Below are positions 9,273 through 19,251 of a stretch of DNA of 64,000 nt, piece after piece; position 1 is the stretch's first letter, and every line of letters begins with the position of its first letter. The notes below the pieces were generated by a model. It saw nothing but the letters and a program-made list of their open reading frames with translations, was not told the DNA's origin and did no database searches. A program made the position numbers and the translations under genes. Source of the stretch: Tolypothrix sp. PCC 7910 (GTDB taxonomy: Bacteria > Cyanobacteriota > Cyanobacteriia > Cyanobacteriales > Nostocaceae); assembly GCF_011769525.1 (NCBI RefSeq), contig NZ_CP050440.1:5457501-5521500 (forward strand), read 5' to 3'.

Positions 9273-10325
9273 TTAATCCGCAGTATGATTGGGTGCCCAA
9301 TTTATCCAATCTTGAGGCTTGAGGAAAGTTTCGTATAATTCGGCTTCTGGTGTATTAGCTTCTGGTTGATACCCGTACTCCCAACGCACCAAAGGTGGGA
9401 GCGACATCAGAATCGATTCTGTACGTCCATTGGTTTGAAGTCCGAAAATGGTACCTCGGTCGTAAACCAAATTAAACTCTACATATCTTCCCCGGCGATA
9501 AAGTTGAAAATTCCGTTCGCGATCGCCATACTCTATGCCATTACGCCGTTCTACAATCGGTACGTAAGCAGGTAAAAAGGCTGCACCACAATCTTGTATT
9601 AAGGCAAACAATTCCTCCCAAGTTCTTTGTGGCAAATTTCCTACCTGGTTACTATAAATAGCTGCTTCCCCATTCGGGTTAGGGCCTCGATATAAAGCAC
9701 CTTGGCCATCTTGATAATCCAAAAATAGACCGCCTACACCTCGTGTCTCATTACGATGCTTGAGGTAGAAATATTCGTCACACCAACGCTTGAATACAGG
9801 GTAATACTCTGGGTGATGTTGATCGCAAGCTTGCTTCAGTGTTTTATGGAAATGCTGAGCATCTTCAGCAAAGGGATAGTAGGGTGTTAAATCTGCACCA
9901 CCACCAAACCACCATACTGGGCCAGCCTCAAAATAGCGATAATTTAAATGGACTGTTGGTACATAGGGGTTACGTGGGTGTAATACTAAGGACGTTCCTG
10001 TAGCATAAAAACTATGCCCAGCAGCTTCCGGACGTTGAGCCAAAATGGACGGTGGTAAATGTGAACCCCAAACTTCAGAAAAATTTACACCAGCCTGTTC
10101 AAATATTGCACCATCACGCAGAACACGCGATCGCCCTCCACCGCCTTCTGGCCGTTCCCAACTATCTTCGTGAAAATTAGCTACACCATCTAAATCCGCC
10201 AAAGACTGACTAATTTTGTCTTGTAGCTGTTTCATAAACTGACTGATTCTAAGTTTCGCGTCAGTTGGTGGGAGAAACTTAGATGAGTCTACGGCCAAAG
10301 TAGGGGTTTGCGAGTTGATCAACAT
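9273..10325 (-). CDS. hemF: Oxygen-dependent coproporphyrinogen III oxidase
   Basis: This 350-aa protein covers the full HemF family. Visible signatures are [12 protein letters not shown] near the N-terminus, then [32 protein letters not shown], the catalytic-site region [14 protein letters not shown], and near the end the dimer and substrate region [21 protein letters not shown]. It converts coproporphyrinogen III to protoporphyrinogen IX using O2, in heme and chlorophyll synthesis. The protein is soluble. A possible promoter with TTGACA at 10423-10428 lies upstream, but its -10 box is poor. Confidence 0.97.
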   Translation of the reverse strand: MLINSQTPTLAVDSSKFLPPTDAKLRISQFMKQLQDKISQSLADLDGVANFHEDSWERPEGGGGRSRVLRDGAIFEQAGVNFSEVWGSHLPPSILAQRPEAAGHSFYATGTSLVLHPRNPYVPTVHLNYRYFEAGPVWWFGGGADLTPYYPFAEDAQHFHKTLKQACDQHHPEYYPVFKRWCDEYFYLKHRNETRGVGGLFLDYQDGQGALYRGPNPNGEAAIYSNQVGNLPQRTWEELFALIQDCGAAFLPAYVPIVERRNGIEYGDRERNFQLYRRGRYVEFNLVYDRGTIFGLQTNGRTESILMSLPPLVRWEYGYQPEANTPEAELYETFLKPQDWINWAPNHTAD

Positions 10326-10918
10326 AGATTCCCGAACCTAAATTACAATTTCCAGAAAATCAGAAACTTTTTAATTAAAATTTCTGAACAAACACTAGGT
10401 TAAAATTTGTTTTTTTCTTACTTGTCAAGCATTTATACGATTGATTAGCAAGACTAGAGTTATTGTCCCTCAAATGCGTATAGGCTTGTATATTGACGAA
10501 AGTTTTTTTTTGAATTTTTTTGATGACAACATCTGGTATTTACACAAGACTCTGGAGCATTAGTTTCAAGCACTCTCAACCTTGAAGACTCTAAATGTTG
10601 TGGCTTGAGTGCTCAACATTAGACCACCTAATCCCAAATTTTGCTCCACAAGGCGAGCGTGTAATCTCTCTATCATCGTACTAGCGTCTGCAACCTATGG
10701 GACTTGCTATGTTTAGGGCAATTTTGAGAAAGTTTGAATGAAAAGTGCTGAGTGCAAAACGTTCATGCCGCATCAGCTATACAAGGAATCATCACAGTTC
10801 CGAGTATCTAGTTATTGCTGCAATATCCCACTGAGTAATGATTTTGAGTCAAGGGCTAACCACAATTGCCCACCATGCCAGAGTTCCCAGAAAGTCTGTA
10901 GCTAGGAGGATTAGGCAC
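10326..10918. other. Divergent intergenic region
   Basis: About 590 bp between hemF (minus) and the SRPBCC gene (plus). On the minus strand TTGACA (complement of 10423-10428) is followed 17 nt later by TTTTAA, a weak hemF promoter candidate. An in-frame ATG at 10838 exists for the plus-strand gene but has no ribosome site. No other feature was seen. Confidence 0.35.
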
Positions 10919-11443
10919 ATGCGAAGTTGTTTATCCAAATTCATCCATCAGAAACGTCGCCGATTTTGCGCTTCGCTGGTGCGGACATATCGAGAGATTA
11001 GTTCTGCGTCTGTAGATGAACTTTGGCAACAGGTGGTAGACTTCACAGACGTTTCTTGGCATCCTTTACTCAAAAGTACTAACGTACCCTATGGATTAGT
11101 ACCTAAACCAGGCTTAATTTTCCAAGCAGTGACTAGGTTTTCGCCAATTCCAATTCGGATTTTTGTAGAACGTGTCAATCCCAGAGAAATGTTGAGTATT
11201 CGAGTGTTGGCCCTGCCTGGGATTGAGGAACGCATAACTTACCGAGTAGAGTCAACGGTGTGTGGTACTTGTTTATCTTACTCGGTGACACTACGTGGTT
11301 GGTTGTCACCCCTGATTTGGTCTTTGTCTCGTCCCTATGTCGATCGCGTGGCTCGTTCTTTAGTGGAAACAGTCGAAAAAGCAGCATTGCAGGCAGTTTC
11401 CAGCCAGAAAAAGGCCATCAATGACAGTTGTTTTGATTTTTAG
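10919..11443 (+). CDS. SRPBCC (START-like) family protein
   Basis: About 174 aa from the ATG at 10919, chosen because AGGAGGA (10904-10910) sits 8-9 nt before it, while the ATG at 10838 has no ribosome site. After a basic N-terminus, the region about 30-165 fits the polyketide cyclase/SRPBCC fold: ISSASVDELWQQVVDFTDVSWHPLL, then alternating beta strands and a long C-terminal helix. These are small hydrophobic-ligand binding proteins; ligand and function are unknown. Fold assignment rests on pattern, not on a catalytic motif. Confidence 0.6.
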   Translation: MRSCLSKFIHQKRRRFCASLVRTYREISSASVDELWQQVVDFTDVSWHPLLKSTNVPYGLVPKPGLIFQAVTRFSPIPIRIFVERVNPREMLSIRVLALPGIEERITYRVESTVCGTCLSYSVTLRGWLSPLIWSLSRPYVDRVARSLVETVEKAALQAVSSQKKAINDSCFDF

Positions 11444-11664
11444 GGATTAAGTAATGGGTAATGGGGGATGAGGAAATAAAAAATAACAAATAGCAAAAAC
11501 TAATTGAGCAATCCATCAACAAACTGAATAATTACTATCGATAAATTATGTATTTTTTTTAAGATTTATTACAGCGATCGCAGCACAATAAAGTATCCAG
11601 TTAGTAGTTAAGATACTTGCCACAAATGGATTTCTTCTTTTTGAAATTTAAATTTTGAATTTTT

Positions 11665-12735
11665 ATGTACGATGTTCTCGATGCTCGCTCGGTGTTAGAT
11701 GTGTTGCGACCAGTTCAAGACCCAGAACTGCAAAAGAGTCTGGTAGAACTGAATATGATTCGTAACGTCAAAATAGATGGTGGCAAGGTTAGTTTCACTT
11801 TAGTGTTAACCACACCCGCCTGTCCTTTACGGGAGTTTATTGTTGAAGACTGTCAAAAGGCTGTGAAAAAACTCCCTGGGGTCACAGATGTTGCTGTTGA
11901 AGTCACAGCAGAAACACCCCAGCAAAAAAGCTTACCCGATCGCACTGGTATCACTGGGGTAAAAAATATTATTGCGATTTCTAGTGGCAAAGGTGGCGTG
12001 GGCAAAAGTACCGTCGCTGTTAATGTTGCAGTTGCCTTAGCACAAACTGGGGCAAAAGTTGGCTTACTTGATGCTGATATCTACGGCCCCAATGATCCCA
12101 CAATGTTGGGGCTAACTGACGCCCAGATTACAGTGCGTCCTGGTGAAAAAGGTGAAATCCTGGAACCGGCTTTTAATCACGGCGTTAAATTAGTCTCTAT
12201 GGGCTTTTTAATTGACCGAGATCAGCCAGTGATTTGGCGAGGGCCAATGTTAAATGGAGTCATCCGCCAGTTTCTCTATCAAGTGGAATGGGGCGAACTG
12301 GATTATTTAATTGTAGATATGCCGCCTGGAACAGGGGATGCTCAGTTAACTTTAGCCCAAGCCGTACCGATGGCAGGGGCAGTAATTGTTACCACACCCC
12401 AAAATGTCGCCCTCTTAGATTCACGTAAAGGATTGCGGATGTTCCAGCAGATGAACGTCCCAGTACTAGGAATTGTGGAAAATATGAGCTATTTTATTCC
12501 TCCAGATATGCCAGAGAAACAGTACGATATCTTTGGTTCTGGCGGTGGCGAAAAAACTGCAGCCGAACTGGGAGTGCCATTGTTAGGATGTGTCCCCCTG
12601 GAGATATCTACAAGAATTGGTGGTGATAGCGGCGTACCAATTGTAGTAGCCGAACCAAATTCTGCTTCTGCAAAAGCACTAAGTGCGATCGCCCTATCCA
12701 TCGCTGGTAAAGTATCAGTTGCAGCATTGACATAA
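11665..12735 (+). CDS. mrp: Mrp/NBP35-family P-loop ATPase (Fe-S cluster carrier)
   Basis: This 356-aa protein has an N-terminal MIP18/DUF59 domain (about 1-80, with LRPVQDPELQKSLVELNMI) and a MinD-like ATPase domain with the deviant Walker A SGKGGVGKST (about residues 107-116), DADIYGPNDPTM and DMPPGTGDAQLTLAQ. Mrp/ApbC proteins bind and transfer Fe-S clusters. The C-terminal CxxC usual in many NBP35 proteins is not seen, as in many bacterial Mrp with other cluster ligands. A hairpin follows the gene, so it is probably monocistronic. Confidence 0.92.
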   Translation: MYDVLDARSVLDVLRPVQDPELQKSLVELNMIRNVKIDGGKVSFTLVLTTPACPLREFIVEDCQKAVKKLPGVTDVAVEVTAETPQQKSLPDRTGITGVKNIIAISSGKGGVGKSTVAVNVAVALAQTGAKVGLLDADIYGPNDPTMLGLTDAQITVRPGEKGEILEPAFNHGVKLVSMGFLIDRDQPVIWRGPMLNGVIRQFLYQVEWGELDYLIVDMPPGTGDAQLTLAQAVPMAGAVIVTTPQNVALLDSRKGLRMFQQMNVPVLGIVENMSYFIPPDMPEKQYDIFGSGGGEKTAAELGVPLLGCVPLEISTRIGGDSGVPIVVAEPNSASAKALSAIALSIAGKVSVAALT

Positions 12736-12754
12736 GAATTACAATTTTGTCTGG

Positions 12755-12776
12755 TTCCTGGGCTACAGCCTAGGAA
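12755..12776 (+). terminator. Hairpin after mrp
   Basis: TTCCTGGGC (12755-12763) pairs with GCCTAGGAA (12768-12776) with one G-T pair and a 4-nt loop. Only a short T-run follows (ATTTT), so termination is likely but not sure. Confidence 0.45.
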
Positions 12777-12918
12777 TACAGATTTTAGTAGGCAAAGTCA
12801 AAGCTGAAGTAGCAAGTATGAAGTATAAAATAACTACATATCTAGCTGGTAATTCCTAGCTTCTACTTCGTTTAGTCACTAAATTTAAAATTTAACAGTT
12901 AAAGTCTAAACTCACACA

Positions 12919-14235
12919 ATGTTGTTAAAAAGTTCGCTCCCCAAAATTCGTTGGAAGTATTGGGTTAAACCTTGGCAGCAAGTAGATTGGTTACTATTTT
13001 GTTTGCCTGTAACCGTCAGTATATTTGGCGGTCTGATGATTCTCAGTACGGAACTCAAACAGCCAGTAACAGACTGGTGGTGGCATTGGCTAGTAGCTAC
13101 TATTGGTGCGTTTATTGCATTGTTTATCGCTCGTACCCGTTACGAAAATCTGCTTCAGTGGCATTGGGTAACATATGGGCTAACAAACTTTAGCCTCATT
13201 GCCGTCATGATAGCTGGTACTAGCGCAAAAGGGGCACAAAGATGGATTAATATTGCGGGTTTTAACGTTCAACCCTCAGAATTTGCCAAAATTGGGATAA
13301 TTATTACCCTTGCTGCTTTGCTACATAAACGCACAGCCTCAACCATTGAGAGCGTTTTTAGAGCCTTGGCAATCACCGCAGTTCCTTGGGGATTAGTATT
13401 TTTGCAACCTGATTTGGCAACATCATTAGTCTTTGGTGCGATCGTCTTAGGGATGTTGTATTGGGCCAATGCAAATCCAGGTTGGTTAATCTTGATGATT
13501 TCGCCAGTAGTTGCGGCTATTTTATTTAGTATCTCTTGGCCTTTATCAGAACCAATCATTTTGTTGAAAGAACTCACCTTCAGCCCATTAGGCTTATTTT
13601 GGGCAGGTGCAATGGGTATTCTTGGTTGGCAGGCTCTCCCTTGGCGTAAATTTGGTATAGGCGCTATAGGTGCATGGGTACTCAATATGCTGGGCGGTGA
13701 ATTAGGCGTTTTTGCCTGGAATCATGTCCTCAAAGAATATCAAAAAGACAGACTGAGCGTATTCATCAATCCCGAACACGATCCTTTAGGTGCTGGATAT
13801 CACCTGATTCAATCTCGTATTGCCATTGGTGCTGGTGAAATTTGGGGATGGGGATTGTTTAAAGGCCCGATGACTCAACTAAATTTCGTACCCGAACAGC
13901 ATACAGACTTCATTTTCTCCGCAGTAGGTGAAGAATTTGGTTTTATTGGCTGCTTAGTAGTACTTTTCGTCTTCTGTTTAATCTGCCTGCGCCTGTTACA
14001 CGTAGCGCAAACAGCCAAAGATAACTTTGGTTCTTTGTTGGCGATAGGTGTTTTGTCAATGATTGTGTTTCAGTTGATTGTGAACGTTGGTATGACAGTA
14101 GGTTTAGCACCTGTAGCTGGAATTCCTCTACCGTGGATGAGTTATGGACGTTCTGCTATGCTAACCAACTTCATTGCCTTAGGAATAGTAGAATCCGTAG
14201 CAAACTTCCGCCAACGTCAGAAATATTATTTATGA
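12919..14235 (+). CDS. rodA: Rod shape-determining SEDS glycosyltransferase RodA
   Basis: This 438-aa polytopic membrane protein of the SEDS family (FtsW/RodA/SpoVE) has about ten membrane segments. Motifs visible are GAQRWINIAGFNVQPSEFAK, QPDLATSLVFG, YQKDRLSVFINPEHDPLGAGYH, and FIFSAVGEEFGFIG. The Asp in QPDLAT and the extracellular loop around HTDFIF are conserved in peptidoglycan polymerases. It works with a class B PBP to polymerise lipid II in the elongation machinery. RodA is preferred over FtsW because of sequence pattern (PSEFAKIGIIITLA, GVTGIPLP-like region AGIPLPWMSYG). No mre or pbp genes are adjacent. Confidence 0.9.
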   Translation: MLLKSSLPKIRWKYWVKPWQQVDWLLFCLPVTVSIFGGLMILSTELKQPVTDWWWHWLVATIGAFIALFIARTRYENLLQWHWVTYGLTNFSLIAVMIAGTSAKGAQRWINIAGFNVQPSEFAKIGIIITLAALLHKRTASTIESVFRALAITAVPWGLVFLQPDLATSLVFGAIVLGMLYWANANPGWLILMISPVVAAILFSISWPLSEPIILLKELTFSPLGLFWAGAMGILGWQALPWRKFGIGAIGAWVLNMLGGELGVFAWNHVLKEYQKDRLSVFINPEHDPLGAGYHLIQSRIAIGAGEIWGWGLFKGPMTQLNFVPEQHTDFIFSAVGEEFGFIGCLVVLFVFCLICLRLLHVAQTAKDNFGSLLAIGVLSMIVFQLIVNVGMTVGLAPVAGIPLPWMSYGRSAMLTNFIALGIVESVANFRQRQKYYL

Positions 14236-14328
14236 GTCAAGGGGCAGGGTTAAGGCACAAGGGAGATGATGGGGAAATAACCAATTACCAACGCCAAACA
14301 CCAAACCTCAAATACCAAAGCGCAAAGT

Positions 14329-14402
14329 CGAGCCAGTCGTGTGGGCGGGTCTCCCGACTTGAACGAACTGGCGTTGAGCGGAGGAAACCTCCGCTCAGAA
14401 CT
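14329..14402. repeat. Dispersed palindromic repeat of Nostoc type
   Basis: Two dyads in about 75 bp. The clearest is TGAGCGGAGG (14375-14384) with CCTCCGCTCA (14388-14397), a perfect 10-bp stem with AAA loop. Before it is GGGCGGGTCTCCCGACTTGA. It lies downstream of rodA and before ndhS and is non-coding. Such blocks occur many times in Nostocales genomes; no second copy is in this window. Confidence 0.65.
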
Positions 14403-14472
14403 TTGTAAGAATGACAAATGGCCAATGACAAGTATTAAGCTATATAACAGGAAATAAGCGAGGATAAAAATC

Positions 14473-14667
14473 ATGATCCTGCCTGGAGCAACTGTTCGCG
14501 TTAAGAACCCCGCAGATACCTATTATCGCTATGAAGGGTTGGTACAAAGGGTAAGTGATGGCAAGGTAGCTGTGCTGTTTGAAGGCGGTAACTGGGATAA
14601 ATTAATCACTTTTCGCTTGCCAGAATTAGAACTTGTAGAGACCATAGGTAAGAAAAAAGGAAAATAA
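14473..14667 (+). CDS. ndhS: NAD(P)H-quinone oxidoreductase subunit S (NDH-1)
   Basis: A 64-aa SH3-like protein with [42 protein letters not shown] and ITFRLPELE, which is the NdhS/CRR31 pattern. NdhS is the ferredoxin-docking subunit of the photosynthetic NDH-1 complex on the thylakoid stroma side and raises its affinity for reduced ferredoxin in cyclic electron flow. Length matches cyanobacterial NdhS (60-70 aa). It starts at ATG soon after AGCGAGGA. The downstream HAS-barrel gene on the same strand (73 bp away) may be co-transcribed. Confidence 0.9.
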   Translation: MILPGATVRVKNPADTYYRYEGLVQRVSDGKVAVLFEGGNWDKLITFRLPELELVETIGKKKGK

Positions 14668-14739
14668 GACAACGCATCAAGAATGGAGTATGAATGTTAA
14701 AAATTTCATACTTCATCCTTTATCCTTCATCCTTATACT

Positions 14740-15396
14740 ATGCGTCTTCCTCTACCACAGTTTGCCACAGGCGATCGCCACCATAATCACATTGCCGAGG
14801 TGATTGAAACTACTACTACTGAATTTCTGGCACAGTGTTTGGAACCAGAAGACTTAAGTTTTCCCCCTATGCCACCTTTTGGTAGTTGGGTTTGTTCAAC
14901 AGATGAAGAATCGGGCAACCAAATTTATGCAGTGGTGTATCATGCTACAACCATGCCCATAGATTCCGTACATCGTGCAGTGGCTTTAGGGCTTTCATTG
15001 CAAGACTTGCGAGAAGAACAGCCCCAGATATTTGCTATGCTCAAAACCGAATTTCGGGCTGCGATCGTGGGATTTGAACAGCCTTCTCATACTGAAGGTT
15101 ATAATCAGCGCGTTTACCAGTACTTACCACCTCGTCCTCCGCAAATTCATCAAGCAGTTTATCGCTGTGATGCAGAAAAAATTATTCATTTCACGGAAGA
15201 ACTAGATTTTTTACAGACAATACTTTCTATCAAAGGTGCGCCTATCGAGTCTTTGGCAGCAGCGGCTATTCGAGAGGTTTACCAGTTACGCAAAGCTGAC
15301 CGTAAATGGTTAATCAAAGCTGGAAGAACCCTCAGCGTACTGTTGAAAGATGATTATGATCGCTTGCGGTTCATTTTAAGCCAGGTTCACCCATAG
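14740..15396 (+). CDS. Conserved cyanobacterial protein with HAS-barrel-like domain
   Basis: This 218-aa soluble protein has an N-terminal barrel-like part (LPQFATGDRHHNHIAEVIE, and later FGSWVCSTDEESGNQIYAVVY) typical of the HerA-ATP synthase (HAS) barrel seen in small cyanobacterial proteins, and an alpha-helical C-terminal part (about 150-218). No ATPase motif is present. The function is unknown. It lies just after ndhS, a linkage I recall from other cyanobacteria but cannot check here. Confidence 0.6.
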   Translation: MRLPLPQFATGDRHHNHIAEVIETTTTEFLAQCLEPEDLSFPPMPPFGSWVCSTDEESGNQIYAVVYHATTMPIDSVHRAVALGLSLQDLREEQPQIFAMLKTEFRAAIVGFEQPSHTEGYNQRVYQYLPPRPPQIHQAVYRCDAEKIIHFTEELDFLQTILSIKGAPIESLAAAAIREVYQLRKADRKWLIKAGRTLSVLLKDDYDRLRFILSQVHP

Positions 15397-15645
15397 GTAG
15401 CCGTTATCAACTGCCTATACCAGGATGATTTTCGGTAATAGTCAAAAATTGGAGAGACGTGATTAATCGCGTCTGTACTCAAGAATCAAGAGTAATTAGT
15501 TATTCTTAATTCCCAGTACCTAATCCCCAACCATTAAGTTAAGGTTGTTTTTAATTTCTACTCCTGGTAGCTTTTGCAGTTAGATTAATCGGTCGATTGC
15601 TTTCAGCTAATCGCAGCTTCACTATAGCCCTTTCAAGTTCTACCT

Positions 15646-17784
15646 ATGGAACTCATTTCACAAGTTCTGGCATTAGAACCAACCTCCCAAGTTCTTGGCA
15701 AGGAACCAATTGTTCCCTTCGCTATTTTGCTAGTGGTTATTTTAGTGGTGCCAATTTTGTTTGAGCGCCTGAGACTACCAGGTCTAGTAGGTTTGGTTTT
15801 TTCTGGGGTAGTACTTGGCCCTTCAGGCTGGAATTTATTTCAAACAGAATCACAAACAATTAACCTGCTAGCAGATATTGGGTTAGTTTACTTAATATTT
15901 GTAGCTGGACTAGAAGTTGACATAGAACAGTTCCAGCAGAGAAAAAATCGCTCTTTCGGTTTTGGCAGCTTCAGCTTCTGCCTTCCCCTAATTATGGGAA
16001 CCTTAGTAGGGCGAATTTTTGGCTTTGATTGGATGATATCAATATTAATTGGCTCTTTGTTCGCATCTCATACGCTTTTGGCATATCCCATTCTTAGCCG
16101 CCTGGGAGTTGTGAAAAATGAAGCCGTTACTGTTACCATTGGAGCCAAAATTTTTACTGATATTGGCGCTTTACTAATATTAGCTCTGTGTATGGCTTCG
16201 GCCTCACCAACAGGAGTATTTAACTTAGCAAAGCTACTCACTCTGCTGGGTTGGCTAATTATTTACTCTGTTGTAGTATTAGTCGGTTTTGATTGGGTAG
16301 GTAAAGAATTTTTTCGGCGTTCCAGTGGTGAAGAGGGAAACCAATTTTTATTTGTGTTGCTGACTGTGTTTCTCGCTGCTGTTGGCGCTCAATTGATTGG
16401 GGTCGAAAAAATTATTGGAGCCTTCTTGGCAGGTTTAGCTGTTAATGAAGTTTTAGGCGAAGGCCCAGTTAAAGAAAAAGTAGTATTTGTTGGCAGCGTC
16501 CTATTCATTCCCATTTTCTTTGTTAACTTGGGGTTGCTCATTGATCTGCCTACCTTTATTCACAGCACTAATAATCTCCAATTAACGGTGTTATTAGTGT
16601 TCGGTTTGATTGCCAGCAAATTTATTGCGGCTTCTTTGGCGAAACTGCTATACGGCTATAATTGGCAGGAAATTCTCACAATGTGGTCGCTGTCAATTCC
16701 CCAGGTAGGTACAACATTAGCAGCAACTCTAGTTGGGTATCGGGCTGAATTATTGCCAGTAGAAGTATTCAATAGTGTTGTGGTGGTGATGCTAGTTACA
16801 TCAACCGTGGGGCCATTAATTACCAGTCGGGTAGCCGTGGGTTTAGCTTCATCAACAGCTACAGAACCAGCAATAACAAACCAACCAGAGCAGCAAGCCC
16901 CAGATACTAGTACCGCTTTTACGATAGTGGTACCGATATACAATCCCCAAACACAGCAGTATTTAATAGAATTAGCGACATTGTTAGCACGCCAAGCTAA
17001 TGGCAGAATTATACCGTTAGCGATCGCCACTGCTGCGGCGAATATGGATGCACCACAGTTAGAAGTATCTTTGCAGCGGAGTGAGCGGTTGCTAACAAAA
17101 GCAACAGCACAAAGCCATGCTTTAGGTGTAACCGCAGAGCCGTTATTGCGAATAGATGATGCTTTTGCTCAAGGAATTAGCAGAGCATCTCGCGAACAAA
17201 AGGCTAGTTTGATCGTCATGGGTTGGGGTAAGCGTACTGGGTTAAGAGCACGTTTATTTGGTAACGTAATTGATAACGTTCTTTGGGCATCCCATTGTCC
17301 TGTTGCTGTTACCCGTTTAGTAGACTCTCCTAAAAAAATCCAACGGATTTTAGTTCCCGTAGAAAACTTAATGGCACCAACTTTACAGCCTGTGCATTTT
17401 GCTCAATTGTTGGCAGATGCTAATCAAGCTCAAGTTACTGTATTGAATGTATGCGAGCGACGTACCAGTTCCAGCAAAATTGCTGCCAGGCGATCGCATC
17501 TTTCTGCACTGGTAGCGAAATTGGCTTTGCCCAATCCCCCAGAAATTCAAATTATCGCCCATGAAAATGTAGCCCAAGCTATTTTACAAGCAGCACGTTT
17601 GAATGATTTAGTTGTGCTACCTTTTACACGCAATCGCATGAGTCCTGGTGGATTAGCTATTAGTGATGTCACCACTCAATTAGCCAGACAACTAACTTGC
17701 TCAATCATTATGCTGGGAGAACCACAACGTACTTACCCAGTACCGCTGCCTACTGGAATTCCCAGTACTACATCTGTTATGTAA
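15646..17784 (+). CDS. CPA2-family cation:proton antiporter with C-terminal universal-stress-protein domains
   Basis: This 712-aa protein has an N-terminal Na+/H+ exchanger domain (about 20-400) with some 11-12 membrane segments. The motif LVYLIFVAGLEVD, the FTDIGALL segment and IIGAFLAGLAVNEVLG are typical of CPA2 (NhaS/KefB-type). The C-terminal part (about 420-700) is soluble and has two USP-like repeats: FTIVVPIYNP and LIVMGWGKRTGLRARLFGNVIDNVL in the first, RILVPVENLMAPT in the second. It probably exchanges Na+ or K+ for H+ with nucleotide-sensing control. The ion specificity is not readable from sequence. Confidence 0.87.
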   Translation: MELISQVLALEPTSQVLGKEPIVPFAILLVVILVVPILFERLRLPGLVGLVFSGVVLGPSGWNLFQTESQTINLLADIGLVYLIFVAGLEVDIEQFQQRKNRSFGFGSFSFCLPLIMGTLVGRIFGFDWMISILIGSLFASHTLLAYPILSRLGVVKNEAVTVTIGAKIFTDIGALLILALCMASASPTGVFNLAKLLTLLGWLIIYSVVVLVGFDWVGKEFFRRSSGEEGNQFLFVLLTVFLAAVGAQLIGVEKIIGAFLAGLAVNEVLGEGPVKEKVVFVGSVLFIPIFFVNLGLLIDLPTFIHSTNNLQLTVLLVFGLIASKFIAASLAKLLYGYNWQEILTMWSLSIPQVGTTLAATLVGYRAELLPVEVFNSVVVVMLVTSTVGPLITSRVAVGLASSTATEPAITNQPEQQAPDTSTAFTIVVPIYNPQTQQYLIELATLLARQANGRIIPLAIATAAANMDAPQLEVSLQRSERLLTKATAQSHALGVTAEPLLRIDDAFAQGISRASREQKASLIVMGWGKRTGLRARLFGNVIDNVLWASHCPVAVTRLVDSPKKIQRILVPVENLMAPTLQPVHFAQLLADANQAQVTVLNVCERRTSSSKIAARRSHLSALVAKLALPNPPEIQIIAHENVAQAILQAARLNDLVVLPFTRNRMSPGGLAISDVTTQLARQLTCSIIMLGEPQRTYPVPLPTGIPSTTSVM

Positions 17785-18153
17785 AAATACTAGAGGTTGC
17801 TTGTAGCATAATTTTACAGATTTTGATTTGTTTATTTAAAAATCTTTTGCCCAATTATCTTTTATCTAGGTTATAACAGTTGGCACATCTAATTCTTACA
17901 ATACTTAATATTGTTAAAGATTTGATGAATTCTCAAATTTGACGCTCCAATCTTGAGGCTATGTTTGTTATTTTGCTAATGGAATTGTATAAGAAAAAAA
18001 AACTTAATGTAATAACATTGCAACCGTAGAAATACTGACAAATAAAAAAACATTTGTTTAAGGAGCCATACTCTTCTGGACTTTTTCACATAATTACGTA
18101 TACAAAAATACGTAGAATAGCAACTGACAATACTTGTACTTAATTGGTAAACT
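17785..18153. promoter_or_regulatory. Upstream region of UDP-glucuronate decarboxylase gene with a dyad
   Basis: About 370 bp without genes. TACGTAT (18095-18101) and ATACGTA (18108-18114) form a perfect 7-bp dyad 40 bp before the start codon, a possible operator. No clear -35/-10 pair was seen. Confidence 0.35.
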
Positions 18154-19104
18154 ATGAGAATTTTAGTAACGGGCGGTGCCGGGTTTCTTGGTTCCCATCT
18201 CATCGACCGACTAATAACTGATGGCCATGAAATTCTTTGCTTGGATAACTTTTATACAGGTAATAAGGACAACATAGTTAAATGGCTGGATAATCCATAT
18301 TTTGAACTGATCCGCCATGACATTACCGAACCCATTAGGTTGGAAGTGGATCAAATCTATCATTTGGCTTGTCCTGCTTCGCCTGTACATTACCAGTACA
18401 ACCCCGTCAAAACTGTGAAAACAAATGTGATGGGGACACTAAATATGTTGGGCTTGGCTAAACGTGTCAAAGCAAGATTTTTCTTAGCTTCCACCAGTGA
18501 AGTCTACGGCGATCCAGAAGTTCATCCCCAAACGGAAGAGTACAGAGGTAGCGTCAATCCTATTGGCATACGTTCCTGCTATGACGAAGGTAAACGTATT
18601 GCTGAGACTCTAGCATTCGACTACTACAGACAAAATAAAGTTGATATTCGAGTTGTACGTATTTTTAATACTTATGGCCCTCGGATGTTAGAAAACGATG
18701 GTCGGGTAGTAAGCAACTTCATAGTTCAAGCTTTACGGGGCGAACCTTTAACAGTCTATGGTGACGGTTCTCAAACCCGTAGTTTTTGCTATGTCTCTGA
18801 TCTGGTAGAAGGATTTATCAGATTGATGAATAGTGACTATGTAGGCCCTGTAAATCTGGGCAACCCTGATGAATACACCATCCTAGAATTGGCTGAGGCT
18901 GTACAAAACCTGATTAATCCCGAAGCCAAAATTAAGTTTGAACCAATACCTTCTGACGATCCGCGTCGCCGCCGTCCAGATATTACAAAAGCAAAAACCT
19001 TGTTAAATTGGGAACCTACCGTTCCATTACAACAAGGGTTAAAACTGACTGTAGAAGATTTTCGCAATCGGATTAATAAGGAGAAAAAAGCGTCAGTCTC
19101 CTGA
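18154..19104 (+). CDS. UDP-glucuronate decarboxylase (UDP-xylose synthase), extended SDR family
   Basis: This 316-aa protein has the NAD-binding motif [10 protein letters not shown] (residues 7-16), [14 protein letters not shown], the Ser of [14 protein letters not shown], the catalytic SCYDEGKR (Tyr and Lys) and [10 protein letters not shown], which together are diagnostic of UXS rather than of epimerases. It decarboxylates UDP-glucuronate to UDP-xylose. Its substrate is made by the UDP-glucose dehydrogenase encoded next (148 bp downstream, same strand). The two genes probably supply UDP-GlcA and UDP-Xyl for exopolysaccharide or cell-surface glycans. Confidence 0.92.
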   Translation: MRILVTGGAGFLGSHLIDRLITDGHEILCLDNFYTGNKDNIVKWLDNPYFELIRHDITEPIRLEVDQIYHLACPASPVHYQYNPVKTVKTNVMGTLNMLGLAKRVKARFFLASTSEVYGDPEVHPQTEEYRGSVNPIGIRSCYDEGKRIAETLAFDYYRQNKVDIRVVRIFNTYGPRMLENDGRVVSNFIVQALRGEPLTVYGDGSQTRSFCYVSDLVEGFIRLMNSDYVGPVNLGNPDEYTILELAEAVQNLINPEAKIKFEPIPSDDPRRRRPDITKAKTLLNWEPTVPLQQGLKLTVEDFRNRINKEKKASVS

Positions 19105-19251
19105 TTAGCACCGAGTATTGCTCTGAACTTTCGTGCAGGCTGAGTTGATTTATAGCCCGTACTATTGTGGTAAGTTTTCTACCCCATAAAGGCCTGCACT
19201 AAAAACTTCTGAGCTAATAAGAAGAACAGAAACAACGAGGAGTTCAAAATA